A DNA stretch of 64,000 nt, taken from contig NZ_AP019827.1 of assembly GCF_008327825.1 (NCBI RefSeq), forward strand, positions 372,001-436,000. Reading direction: 5' to 3'. Below, piece by piece: positions 34,716 to 42,986 of the stretch. Within the stretch, counting starts at the first letter, position 1. Every line of letters begins with the position of its first letter. The notes under the pieces are model-generated. The model saw only the letters and a list, made by a program, of their open reading frames with translations, made no database searches and was not told where the DNA came from. The position numbers were made by a program, and so were the translations under genes. The stretch comes from Leptotrichia shahii. GTDB taxonomy: Bacteria > Fusobacteriota > Fusobacteriia > Fusobacteriales > Leptotrichiaceae.

Positions 34716-35696
34716 ATGGAAATAGATATTATAAAAGAAGCTAAAAATGTATTTGATATTGAAATAATAGAACTTGAAAAATTGAAAAATAAATTGGGAG
34801 ATGCTTTTCAAAAATTGGTTCTAATGATTTTAGAACTTAAAAATAATAACAAAGTTATCATTACTGGAATCGGAAAATCTGGAATAATTGGGAAAAAAAT
34901 TTCAGCAACGCTTGCTTCGACTGGAACAACCGCTGTATTTATAAATGCAGCAGAAGCACTTCACGGTGATTTGGGAATGGTTAGCAATGGAGATGTGGTA
35001 ATTGCCATCTCGAATAGTGGAAATTCTGACGAAGTATTGAGTATTTTAGCACCAATAAGAAAAATTGGCGGGAAAATCGTTGCATTTACTGGAAATCCCA
35101 ATTCTACATTGGGGAAATATGCACAACTTACAGTTAATGTTGGAGTTGAAAAGGAAGCGTGTCCGCTGGGGCAAGCTCCAATGAGTTCGACTACGGCGAC
35201 ACTTGTAACAGGAGATGCCCTTGCCGCTTGTCTTATGAAGCTGAAAAACTTTACTGAAAATGATTTTGCAAAATATCATCCAGGTGGAAGCCTTGGAAAA
35301 CGTTTATTGCTGCATGTTTCTGATCTAATGCATATTGGAGATGAATTACCAGTTGTAAGGAAGGATGAAAAAATTGAAAATGTGCTAATGGTTCTTACTA
35401 AGAAAAAATTGGGAGCTGTGTGTATTTCAGATACAGGTCTTGAAAATGGGAAATTGCTTGGAATTATAACGGAAGGGGATATTCGGCGTGCATTGGAGCA
35501 TAAGGATAAATTTTTTGATTATGTTGCTTCTGATATTATGATTTCTACACCAGTAACGATTGAAAAGGATGCGATGGCTCTTGATGCGCTTCATCTGATG
35601 GAAAATAGAAAAAGTCAGATTAATGTACTGCCAGTTGTGGAAAATGGGAATGTCACAGGGCTTATAAGAATTCACGATTTAATAGGATTAAGATAA
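34716..35696 (+). CDS. kdsD: Arabinose-5-phosphate isomerase
   Basis: Converts ribulose-5-phosphate to arabinose-5-phosphate, the first committed step to Kdo. 326 residues: SIS domain (ITGIGKSGIIGKKISATLAS, SNSGNSDEV, ACPLGQAPMSSTT, YHPGGSLGKRL) then two CBS domains (residues about 205-326: VLMVLTKKKLGAVCI, LGIITEGDIRRAL, VLPVVENGNVTGLI). Same length and layout as KdsD/KpsF. Together with kdsA it supplies Kdo. Confidence 0.95.
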   Translation: MEIDIIKEAKNVFDIEIIELEKLKNKLGDAFQKLVLMILELKNNNKVIITGIGKSGIIGKKISATLASTGTTAVFINAAEALHGDLGMVSNGDVVIAISNSGNSDEVLSILAPIRKIGGKIVAFTGNPNSTLGKYAQLTVNVGVEKEACPLGQAPMSSTTATLVTGDALAACLMKLKNFTENDFAKYHPGGSLGKRLLLHVSDLMHIGDELPVVRKDEKIENVLMVLTKKKLGAVCISDTGLENGKLLGIITEGDIRRALEHKDKFFDYVASDIMISTPVTIEKDAMALDALHLMENRKSQINVLPVVENGNVTGLIRIHDLIGLR

Positions 35697-35712
35697 GAAG
35701 GGGAATTATTGA

Positions 35713-37173
35713 ATGGATAATAAAAATTTATTAAAGGGAACAATGGTTTATTCTCTTATGAATTTAGTTACAAAAATGGGTTCGTTTGTATTTTTACCAA
35801 TAATAACAAGATTGCTTACACAGGAGGAATTTGGGATTGTAGGAACATTAGCTCCGATTACTTCACTATTTACAGTGATTTTGGGATTAGGGCTGTATAA
35901 TGCTCAGATGAAAAAATATGTGGATTTGAAGGAAAGTGAAGATGAATTTGGAAGCTATATGTTTTCTTCAACTTTGATAATAGTTGTTTTTAATATTTTG
36001 ACGTATATTTTTTTATTTACGCCAGTGGCTCAAAGGCTGTTTTCATACATTGTAGATTTAAGTAAAGTAAGTTACTATCCCTTGATAATTGTCAGTATTT
36101 TAATTGCCACAGCAAATGCTTTTAATAATCTTTCAACTACTTTGTTCAGAATGAAGAGAATGTATATGAAAGTGGCAATAGGAAGTGTTATAAGTCTTTT
36201 TACTACTTATATTCTGGCAATTTATTTTATAAAGTATTTAAAATGGGGAGTTTTTGGGAATCAGTTTGCAAATTTAATTGCATTGCTTATAGTATTCTTA
36301 TTTTATTTTAAAGATTATTTTGGGAAATTTAGATTTAAGCTGAATTTTGATTATGTGAAATATTCGCTGCGAAATGGATTACCACTTATTTTTATTGAAC
36401 TTACAGACCAAGTTGTAAATTTAAGTGACAGGCTTGTTTTGGCAAAATTTGTTTCTCTTGCGGTAGTTGGGGGATATACACTTGCTTTTACTGGTGGAAG
36501 AGTTTTATCAGTTGTTACGGGATCTTTTGTGAATAGCTGGACACCAGAGTTTTATGAGGCAATGAAGGAAGATAGAACAAACCCGACGATAACAAGAAGC
36601 GTAGAAAATTTTATCGCAATTATTTCTTTTGCATGTGTAATTGCACAGCTATTTGCTCCAGAGGGGATAAAATTAATATTTCCAAAAAGTTATTATCCTG
36701 CAATTAATTATATGTCATTAATTTTAGCTGGAATTGTAATTCAGGCGTTATTTTGTCTTGATTATTTTTTCCATTTTCACGAAGACAGCATATACATTTT
36801 TTATTTTACAATGTTTGCAATGATATTTAATTTGGTTGGAAATATAATATTTATACCAAAATTTCCTCAAATTGGCCCAATCATTGCAGCATGGACAACA
36901 TTGCTTGCCTTTTTGTTCAGAGCAATAATGGAAATGCTGATTATAAGAAAGAAATACAAAATTTCATTTAATTATAAAAAATTATTTTTTTATTTTATAA
37001 TTATTGTAAATCCTATTATATTTTATTTGTCAAATGATCAGCTTTCAATAGTAAAATTTGGATTTAAAATAGTATATTTGGCAATAGTTACAAAATTTCT
37101 TGTAAATAAGGAAGTATATAATAAAATTGCGAATCTTGTGAATGGCATAAGAAGAAAAATTATGAAACGATAA
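35713..37173 (+). CDS. Wzx-type lipid-linked oligosaccharide flippase
   Basis: 486 residues with about 12-14 hydrophobic spans, a polysaccharide-transporter (MOP superfamily) profile: GTMVYSLMNLVTKMGSFVFLPIITRLLTQEEFG at the start is the classic opening, and LSDRLVLAKFVSLAVVGGYTLAF is the mid-protein motif. It would flip the undecaprenyl-linked unit to the periplasm for the polymerase encoded at 11190. Starts 16 bases after kdsD. Confidence 0.9.
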   Translation: MDNKNLLKGTMVYSLMNLVTKMGSFVFLPIITRLLTQEEFGIVGTLAPITSLFTVILGLGLYNAQMKKYVDLKESEDEFGSYMFSSTLIIVVFNILTYIFLFTPVAQRLFSYIVDLSKVSYYPLIIVSILIATANAFNNLSTTLFRMKRMYMKVAIGSVISLFTTYILAIYFIKYLKWGVFGNQFANLIALLIVFLFYFKDYFGKFRFKLNFDYVKYSLRNGLPLIFIELTDQVVNLSDRLVLAKFVSLAVVGGYTLAFTGGRVLSVVTGSFVNSWTPEFYEAMKEDRTNPTITRSVENFIAIISFACVIAQLFAPEGIKLIFPKSYYPAINYMSLILAGIVIQALFCLDYFFHFHEDSIYIFYFTMFAMIFNLVGNIIFIPKFPQIGPIIAAWTTLLAFLFRAIMEMLIIRKKYKISFNYKKLFFYFIIIVNPIIFYLSNDQLSIVKFGFKIVYLAIVTKFLVNKEVYNKIANLVNGIRRKIMKR

Positions 37174-37208
37174 ATTTTAAATTTTTGGAAAATAAGGGGA
37201 ATTAGAAA

Positions 37209-38081
37209 ATGAAATTTACAGTTTTTACACCGACTTTTAATCGCAAGGAACTACTTAAAAAATTGTATAAATCGCTTCAAAAGCAGAGTTATAAAGATTT
37301 TGAATGGCTTATTGTAGATGATGGTTCTACTGATGGGACTAAAGAAAAAGTAAAAGAATTTTTGTGTGAAAAGAAGTTGGATATAAAATATTATTTTAAG
37401 GAAAATGGCGGTAAGCAGCGAGCTTATAACTTTGCTACAGAAAAAGCAAATGGGGAACTTTTTATATGCCTTGATTCAGATGATGAATATGTGGAGAATG
37501 GACTTGAAACTATTTTAAAATATTGGAAAAAGTATGAGAAAAATACTGATATTGCTGGAATGGGATATTTGTCAACTTATCCAAATGGAGAAGTTATCGG
37601 CTCTAGTTTTCCAGAAAAGGAAATGATCTCTACACAATTTAAAATCTATAATAAATATAGGGTTAAAGGCGATAAGGGGCTTATGTTCAGAACTGAAATT
37701 ATAAAAAAATACAAATTTCCAGTTTTTGAAGATGAGAAGTTTATTACAGAAGCTGTTGTTTATAATAGAATTTGTGAAAAATATAAGATGGTTTACGTAA
37801 ATGAGAAAATTGAAATAAAGGAATATCAGGAGGACGGATTAACTGCAAAATACAATAATTTATTGTTGCGAAATCCAAAAGGACAGGCACTTTATCATAA
37901 TGAAATAAATTCTCAAAAGTTGACTCTTAAACAGAAAATTTTAAATAATGCCGTTTATTATAAATTTTGCAAAGTAGCAGGCTATAAATTTAGAAAAATA
38001 TTTCAAGAAAGCAAAAGTAAATTGTTTTTAATATTGGCAATTCCAATTGGAGAATTTATGTGGAAAAAAGTTAAGTTGTAG
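37209..38081 (+). CDS. Family 2 glycosyltransferase
   Basis: 290 residues. FTVFTPTFNRKELLKKLYKS, QSYKDFEWLIVDDGSTDGT, NGGKQRAYNFA and the metal-binding CLDSDDEY near residue 92 give a clear GT-A enzyme. The C-terminal SKLFLILAIPIGEFMW is a hydrophobic anchor. Its acceptor is unknown; context suggests the same surface glycan. Confidence 0.92.
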   Translation: MKFTVFTPTFNRKELLKKLYKSLQKQSYKDFEWLIVDDGSTDGTKEKVKEFLCEKKLDIKYYFKENGGKQRAYNFATEKANGELFICLDSDDEYVENGLETILKYWKKYEKNTDIAGMGYLSTYPNGEVIGSSFPEKEMISTQFKIYNKYRVKGDKGLMFRTEIIKKYKFPVFEDEKFITEAVVYNRICEKYKMVYVNEKIEIKEYQEDGLTAKYNNLLLRNPKGQALYHNEINSQKLTLKQKILNNAVYYKFCKVAGYKFRKIFQESKSKLFLILAIPIGEFMWKKVKL

Positions 38082-38106
38082 AAAATAGGAGAAATAAAAA
38101 TAAAAA

Positions 38107-39186
38107 ATGGATAAAAAACTAGATGATAAAAAAGTCGTTGTTGGAATGAGCGGCGGGATAGACAGCTCTGTTGCCGCTCTTTTGTTAAAGCAGCAAGGAT
38201 ATGAAGTAATTGGAGTTACATTAAAGCATTTGTCTGATGAGCTTTCGGAAAATCCAGGAAAGACATGCTGTTCTTTGGATGATATAAATGATGCAAGATA
38301 TACTTGTTACACTTTAGGAATCCCTCATTATGTCTTAAATGTTGTGGAGGAATTTAGAAGAGATGTGATGGAATATTTTGTGAAAATGTATAATGCAGGA
38401 AAAACTCCCTCGCCTTGTGTGATTTGCGATGAAAAGGTAAAAATAAAAAAACTCGTAGAATTTGCTGACAAAATGGGAATAAAGTACATTTCAACAGGGC
38501 ATTATTCAAAAATCAGCCAAAATAATATGCTTTTGTGGGATAAAAATAACAGAAAAGACCAGACTTATATGCTTTATCGACTAGATAAGCAAGTAGTGGA
38601 GCGGTTTTTATTTCCGCTTTCAGAATACAAAAAGTTAGAAGTTCGAGAAATTGCTAGACAAAATGGAATTCATACACACAATAAGCCAGATAGCCAAGGA
38701 ATCTGTTTTGCTCCAAACGGGTATATCCCATTTTTGAAAAAAGTGCTTGGAAATGATGTAAAAAAGGGGAATTTTGTGGATAAAAACGGGAAAATCATTG
38801 GAGAGCATATAGGTTACCAGTTTTATACGGTTGGACAACGGCGTGGACTGGGTCTTAATTTGGGAAAGCCATTTTTTGTGCTGAAACTTCGACCTGAAAC
38901 GAATGAAGTTGTTGTGGGTGATTTTGAAGAATTGCTGGTAAAGGAAATTGAAGTGATAAATTATAAATTTCATTGTGGTTTGGAAAATATAATTGGAGTA
39001 AAATTAATTGCACGTCCAAGATTTTCTTCAAAAGGTCTAACTGGAAAATTAAAGATTTTAGAAGATGAAAAAAATAAATTAATTTTTGAATTTGATGAAA
39101 AGACTCATGAAAATTCTGAAGGGCAGCATATTGTATTTTATTTGGAAAATGAGATTATTGGTGGAGGAGAAATAAAAAATATTTGA
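38107..39186 (+). CDS. mnmA: tRNA-specific 2-thiouridylase MnmA
   Basis: Adds sulfur to U34 of tRNA Lys, Glu and Gln using persulfide from a cysteine desulfurase (SufS or another). 359 residues. PP-loop VVGMSGGIDSSVAALLL, catalytic Cys in TPSPCVICDEKVK (about residue 105), STGHYSK, KDQTYMLYRL, and second Cys in DSQGICFAPNG (about 200), GQRRGLGL. The stop overlaps the promoter of the following tRNA-Cys gene. Confidence 0.97.
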   Translation: MDKKLDDKKVVVGMSGGIDSSVAALLLKQQGYEVIGVTLKHLSDELSENPGKTCCSLDDINDARYTCYTLGIPHYVLNVVEEFRRDVMEYFVKMYNAGKTPSPCVICDEKVKIKKLVEFADKMGIKYISTGHYSKISQNNMLLWDKNNRKDQTYMLYRLDKQVVERFLFPLSEYKKLEVREIARQNGIHTHNKPDSQGICFAPNGYIPFLKKVLGNDVKKGNFVDKNGKIIGEHIGYQFYTVGQRRGLGLNLGKPFFVLKLRPETNEVVVGDFEELLVKEIEVINYKFHCGLENIIGVKLIARPRFSSKGLTGKLKILEDEKNKLIFEFDEKTHENSEGQHIVFYLENEIIGGGEIKNI

Positions 39187-39211
39187 CAAAAGTCTAAAAA
39201 TATGATAAACT
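39183..39211 (+). promoter_or_regulatory. tRNA-Cys promoter overlapping mnmA stop
   Basis: TTGACA (39183-39188) includes the mnmA TGA; 17-base spacer; TAAACT (39206-39211). The expected start is a few bases before the tRNA. Confidence 0.6.
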
Positions 39212-39225
39212 TATGAAAGTTAAAT

Positions 39226-39300
39226 GGCGACATGGTCGAGTGGCTTAGGCAGAGGTCTGCAAAACCTTGTACACCAGTTCGAATCTGGTTGTCGCCTCCA
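39226..39300 (+). tRNA. tRNA-Cys (GCA)
   Basis: 75 bases including an encoded CCA. Acceptor GGCGACA / TGTCGCC (7 bp), anticodon arm GAGGT-CTGCAAA-ACCTT with GCA, T arm ACCAG-TTCGAAT-CTGGT, discriminator U. Single tRNA; no cluster. Confidence 0.96.
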
Positions 39301-39372
39301 TTAATAAATATTGATAATAATTAATAAAATTGATTCTTTTAGCTATATTTTTAGTTCATGCATAAAAAAATC

Positions 39373-39413
39373 AAGTTCCCAGTATAGATTTATTGGGAAC
39401 TTTTTATTTTTTT
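39373..39413 (+). terminator. Rho-independent terminator after tRNA-Cys
   Basis: AAGTTCCCA (39373-39381) pairs with TGGGAACTT, followed by TTTATTTTTTT. Confidence 0.9.
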
Positions 39414-39446
39414 GGTTAATAATTTTTATAAAATATTGTGTTAACC

Positions 39447-39560
39447 AATACTATTTCTTATTTAAACAGTGAACTGATTATGAATTTCTCTGGAAGGGAT
39501 CAAGATCCCTTGTCAGAAAATAATATAAAATATAATTTCTATTTTTTAAATGAGATCTAG
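39447..39560 (+). repeat. Composite intergenic repeat with palindrome
   Basis: Same block order as 3345-3441: CTATTTCTTATTTAAACAG, palindrome GAAGGGATCAAGATCCCTTG (39493-39512), then TATAATTTCTATTTTTTAAA and TCTAGTATAA. Lies between the tRNA terminator and the convergent EF-G-like gene. Confidence 0.78.
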
Positions 39561-39568
39561 TATAATCT

Positions 39569-41557
39569 TTATCTCTTTCTTTTTTCAATAACTTTTTGTG
39601 CCAACTCTCCTGTTAATTCTTCATATTTCACAAGTTTCATTTCAAAATATCCACGACCTTGCGTAATTGCCTTCAATTCATTAGCATATTTAAAAGTTTC
39701 AGACATTGGAGCTTCAGCGGTAATTTTTTGTTTTGTTCCTTTATGGGCTTCCATCCCTAAAACACGTCCTCGCTTTTTATTAATATCTCCCATTATATCC
39801 CCAATATATTCTTCTGGAACGATAATTGTAAGTTCCATAATTGGCTCAAGCAATATCGGTTTTGCTTCAAGCATCCCTTTTTTAAAAGCCAAATTTGCCG
39901 CAATTTTGAAGGCTAATTCAGAAGAATCTACATCATGATAAGAGCCATCGTATAGGATAGCTTTTACATTAGTTACTGGATATCCTGCAAGAACTCCTTC
40001 TTTTAACGATTCTCTCAATCCTTTCTCAACCGCTGGAATATATGATTTTGGAACACTTCCACCTGTAATTGTTTCTTCAAAGACAAAATCTTTATCTATA
40101 TGTGAAAATTTGATCAAGACATCTCCATATTGTCCGTGTCCTCCAGATTGTTTCTTGTATTTTCCTTGAACATCTGAAGTTCCTTTAATTGTTTCCCTGT
40201 AAGGTACTTTCAATTCTACAGTTTTTATTGTTATTCCAAATTTTGCCTTTAATTTTTCTATAACCGTTGCACAATGGAGTTCTCCTTGTACTCCAAGAAC
40301 TGTTTGACTTGTTTCAAGATTTCTATGCCAAGTAAATGATGGATCTTCTTCCAACAAACGATTCAATCCAGACGACATTTTTTCATCATCATTTTTATTC
40401 AGTGGCTCTATAGCTACAAATAATTGAGGTTTAGGGAACGTTATGTCCTTTAACGGTATTTCTTTTTCACTAGCCGAAAGTGTGTTAGAAGTTCTTGTGC
40501 TGTTAAATTTTGAGAATACAACAATATCTCCTGCAATTCCCTTTTGAACCTCATCCATCTTATTATTTACAAATGTATTAATTTTACCGATTTTTTCCTT
40601 TGCTTTTCTATTCAAATTAAAAACTTCACTATCTTGCTTAATTTCACCAGAATAAATTTTTGCATAAGAAATTTTTCCTAAAAAAGAATCAATTGTTGTT
40701 TTAAAAATTTGGCATACAAATTCATTTTTTTCAGGTTGTATTTTTTTATTATCATCAGGTGATGGCAAGAAATCTTTTACTACATCAAAAGTTGTATGAA
40801 GTCCAATATTTTTCAAAGTTGAACCACAAATAACAGGAATTACTGAACAATCAAGCACTCCCTGTCTAAGTCCACGGTGAATTTCAGCTGTAGTAAACTC
40901 AACTCCATTAAAATATTTATCCATTAATTCTTCATCAGTTTCCGCAACAGCCTCTAAAAGCATTTCACGCACAGAATTTATCTCATCATCCATATCAGTT
41001 GGCATATCCACCGTTTTGCACTCATTTTGATTTTTATCAAACTCTCTCGCAAACATATCCACTACATTGATGTGCCCTCTAAAGTTTTCCCCATTTCCCC
41101 AAGGCACATGAAACGGTGCAATCCGTTTTCCATATTTTTCCCTCAATTGTGAAAGAGTTTTTTCATAATCAGCTTTTTCGTTATCAATTTTATTTACAAA
41201 AATAACTCGTGGAATATTTCTGCTGTCAGTCAATTCCAAAGCCGTCTCAGTCCCAACTGTTAAATTCGTAGTTCCATCAACAATAATAATCGCTCCATCA
41301 ACTGCTGCAAGTCCAGATTCAACTTCTCCAAAAAAATCACCGTATCCAGGAATATCCACAAAATTATACTTGCCCCCTTGATATTCCACCGCATGAAGAC
41401 TTAAAGAGCTTGTAATTTTAGTATCGTTTTCATTTCCCGCAATCCGATTAGTAAGTCCTGCTGTAAATTCCAATCCTTCCACCATATTACTCTTTCCAGA
41501 CCCACTATGTCCTAGAATTCCAATATTTCTAATGTTGCTGCTATCATATATTCTCAT
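39569..41557 (-). CDS. Elongation factor G-like GTPase (EF-G2 type)
   Basis: About 662 residues with EF-G domains I-V. The P-loop is GHSGSGKSN rather than AHIDAGKTT, and switch II reads VDIPGYGDF, with Tyr where canonical EF-G has the catalytic His; NKID (FVNKIDNEKAD) is normal. Domain IV has SGGHGQYGDVLIKFSHI and the C-terminus PIMELTIIVPEEYIGDIMGDINKKRGR. These changes mark the EF-G2/FusA2 paralogue, whose role is not settled. ATG 41557 follows GGGAGGAAACTGTT; an upstream ATG at 41647 would add a spurious 30-residue tail. It is not the housekeeping fusA. Confidence 0.92.
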   Translation of the reverse strand: MRIYDSSNIRNIGILGHSGSGKSNMVEGLEFTAGLTNRIAGNENDTKITSSLSLHAVEYQGGKYNFVDIPGYGDFFGEVESGLAAVDGAIIIVDGTTNLTVGTETALELTDSRNIPRVIFVNKIDNEKADYEKTLSQLREKYGKRIAPFHVPWGNGENFRGHINVVDMFAREFDKNQNECKTVDMPTDMDDEINSVREMLLEAVAETDEELMDKYFNGVEFTTAEIHRGLRQGVLDCSVIPVICGSTLKNIGLHTTFDVVKDFLPSPDDNKKIQPEKNEFVCQIFKTTIDSFLGKISYAKIYSGEIKQDSEVFNLNRKAKEKIGKINTFVNNKMDEVQKGIAGDIVVFSKFNSTRTSNTLSASEKEIPLKDITFPKPQLFVAIEPLNKNDDEKMSSGLNRLLEEDPSFTWHRNLETSQTVLGVQGELHCATVIEKLKAKFGITIKTVELKVPYRETIKGTSDVQGKYKKQSGGHGQYGDVLIKFSHIDKDFVFEETITGGSVPKSYIPAVEKGLRESLKEGVLAGYPVTNVKAILYDGSYHDVDSSELAFKIAANLAFKKGMLEAKPILLEPIMELTIIVPEEYIGDIMGDINKKRGRVLGMEAHKGTKQKITAEAPMSETFKYANELKAITQGRGYFEMKLVKYEELTGELAQKVIEKRKR

Positions 41558-41678
41558 AACAGTTTCCTCCCTATATATTTCTATTTTTTTATTTATCTTT
41601 TTAAAATACTCTATATTAAATTTTAACTTGAAATTTGAAAAAATCAAGTTAATTTAAAAAATTATTAATATACAAAAA

Positions 41679-41706
41679 AAGAGTAAAACTATAATGTCCT
41701 ACTCTT
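41679..41706 (-). terminator. Rho-independent terminator
   Basis: AAGAGTA / TACTCTT stem followed on the minus strand by TTTTTTTGTA; ends the gene at 41740. Confidence 0.8.
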
Positions 41707-41739
41707 ATTTACTAATTTTAAAAATTTTTTATTTCCAAT

Positions 41740-42267
41740 TTATCTAACTGGATTCCAAGTATCTATAACTTTTGATAATTTATCTTGGTATTCTGGAAGT
41801 CCTTCTTGTGTTATAAGATAAATATTTCCATTATAATCAATGTAATTTACTGTATAAACTGTTCCATCAGGAAAATCTATTTTTATTCTTTTTCCTTTAT
41901 AACCATTAAGACTAACATCTTTTATTTTAATATTTTCTTTTTTTATTCCAGAATTTAAATATTTTTCCTGAGTTACTAATACTGCTTCATTAGATGTTGC
42001 TTGTCCATTAGCCATAATTACATCTAAAGTTACTATATTAACTGGATCTATCGCTATTTGAACAGTATTTGGAGAACTGTTTGGATCTTTAAAATTAATC
42101 CAATTGCTTGGTTTTGTTACATATCCTACATTTCTATTTCCATATCTAGTTCCTGAAATTTGATTTTGAGAATTTGCTTTATTATTAGTTTTATTTGTTG
42201 TTTTCCCAAAGGATATTACATTTGCTAAAATTGTTAGTATTAAAATAAATAATGAAATTTTTTTCAT
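41740..42267 (-). CDS. Secreted protein of unknown function
   Basis: 175 residues with a clean signal peptide (KKISLFILILTILANVISFG, then K-T). An Asn/Lys/Ser-rich linker is followed by a compact domain of about 120 residues (YVTKPSNWINFKDPN, IDPVNIVTLDVIM, YKGKRIKIDFPDGTVYTVNYI, YLITQEG, VIDTWNPVR) with the alternating pattern of a PsbP/Mog1-like beta sandwich; that fold guess is weak. The ATG has AAGGAGAAAATATC before it. Own terminator downstream, so monocistronic. Confidence 0.82.
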   Translation of the reverse strand: MKKISLFILILTILANVISFGKTTNKTNNKANSQNQISGTRYGNRNVGYVTKPSNWINFKDPNSSPNTVQIAIDPVNIVTLDVIMANGQATSNEAVLVTQEKYLNSGIKKENIKIKDVSLNGYKGKRIKIDFPDGTVYTVNYIDYNGNIYLITQEGLPEYQDKLSKVIDTWNPVR

Positions 42268-42429
42268 GATATTTTCTCCTTCTCTAATATTTTAAAATTT
42301 CATTAACATAGTTCAAAGTTTGACAATGCTCTTTTTTATTTTTACTGCTCTATTATTTGTATAATAATACGTAAAAATATCGTACTTTATATTTCAAAAT
42401 GAAGTTACATAAATCTAATTTCTAAAATA

Positions 42430-42474
42430 AAACTGCCTTAAAAAATTATTATCAACATTAATTTAAGACAGTTT
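42430..42474 (-). terminator. Terminator below the mini-lipoprotein genes
   Basis: AAACTGCCTTAA (42430-42441) pairs with TTAAGACAGTTT (42463-42474), one mismatch; on the minus strand TTTTATTTTAG follows. Confidence 0.78.
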
Positions 42475-42484
42475 CATTATTTAG

Positions 42485-42536
42485 TGCTCTATTTCCGCTT
42501 ATAAAAGTTTACGGCTTCTTGCTAGATTTTATTAAA
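42485..42536 (-). repeat. Orphan left-end relic of the tnpB-type element
   Basis: On the minus strand this reads TAGCAAGAAGCCGTAAACTT then TTATAAGCGGAAATAGAGCA, matching the left-end hairpin at 21803-21846 (TAGCAAGAAG identical, then CTATAAG-GGAGAT-type arms) and the preceding TTTAAYAAA. No tnpB accompanies it. Confidence 0.6.
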
Positions 42537-42552
42537 TTGTTAAATTAGCAAT

Positions 42553-42668
42553 TAACAACCTTTAGCAGTAGGATTTTTAGAACAATGATCTATTACTCTT
42601 AATATTTCACAGCTTGTAGTCATTGACATCAATCCTATTATTAATAAAATTATTTTTAGTTTTCTCAT
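42553..42668 (-). pseudogene. Frameshifted mini-lipoprotein gene
   Basis: The ATG at 42668, after a GGGCAGG site, is followed by a stop at the fourth codon because one A seems lost (M-R-N-stop). Restoring it gives 38 residues: M-R-K-L-K-I-I-L-L-I-I-G then LMSMTTSCEILRVIDHC and ending AKGC, a lipoprotein-like leader and a tiny three-cysteine body. Its size and layout match the intact gene 32 bases upstream. Either a decayed duplicate or a base-calling slip. Confidence 0.55.
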
Positions 42669-42700
42669 TTTTAAACCTGCCCTTCAAAAAATATTTTTGA

Positions 42701-42820
42701 TTATCTAGCATAATCTATACAAGCTGTTCTTGATCCTAATTCACACATCAATGCGTCACTACAGCTACTTAATGCCATCATTGCTGATACAATAACTAAA
42801 ATTTTTACTAATTTTTTCAT
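42701..42820 (-). CDS. 39-residue cysteine-containing lipoprotein
   Basis: Begins MKKLVKILVIVSAMMALSSC, a canonical lipoprotein signal with lipobox LSSC at residue 20; the mature part is only about 20 residues (C-S-D-A-L-M-C-E-L-G...) with two further cysteines. AAGGAGAGAGTGAC before the ATG is a strong ribosome site. Together with the broken neighbour it forms a tandem reminiscent of entericidin-type small lipoproteins in layout, though the sequences do not look alike. Too short for most gene finders. The function is unknown. Confidence 0.72.
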   Translation of the reverse strand: MKKLVKILVIVSAMMALSSCSDALMCELGSRTACIDYAR

Positions 42821-42906
42821 GTCACTCTCTCCTTTTTATTATTTTTTAATCAAATGTATTAATACCTTAATTAAATATTATTGTTGCTAAATTTTACTGA
42901 AATTTA

Positions 42907-42942
42907 AACCCTCTCAACAATTTAGCGTATATCGAAAGGGTT
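42907..42942 (-). terminator. Terminator below the outer-membrane barrel gene
   Basis: AACCCTCTC (42907-42915) pairs with GAAAGGGTT (42934-42942) with one G-U; AAATTTC tail on the minus strand. Confidence 0.6.
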
Positions 42943-42986
42943 CAAAAGATAAACAGTTCCCATGTTTATTAATAAAATTTATCAAA

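Noticed and set aside
41558-41647. 30-residue N-terminal extension of the EF-G-like protein
   Set aside because: The strong GGGAGGAAA site and normal domain start place the beginning at 41557.
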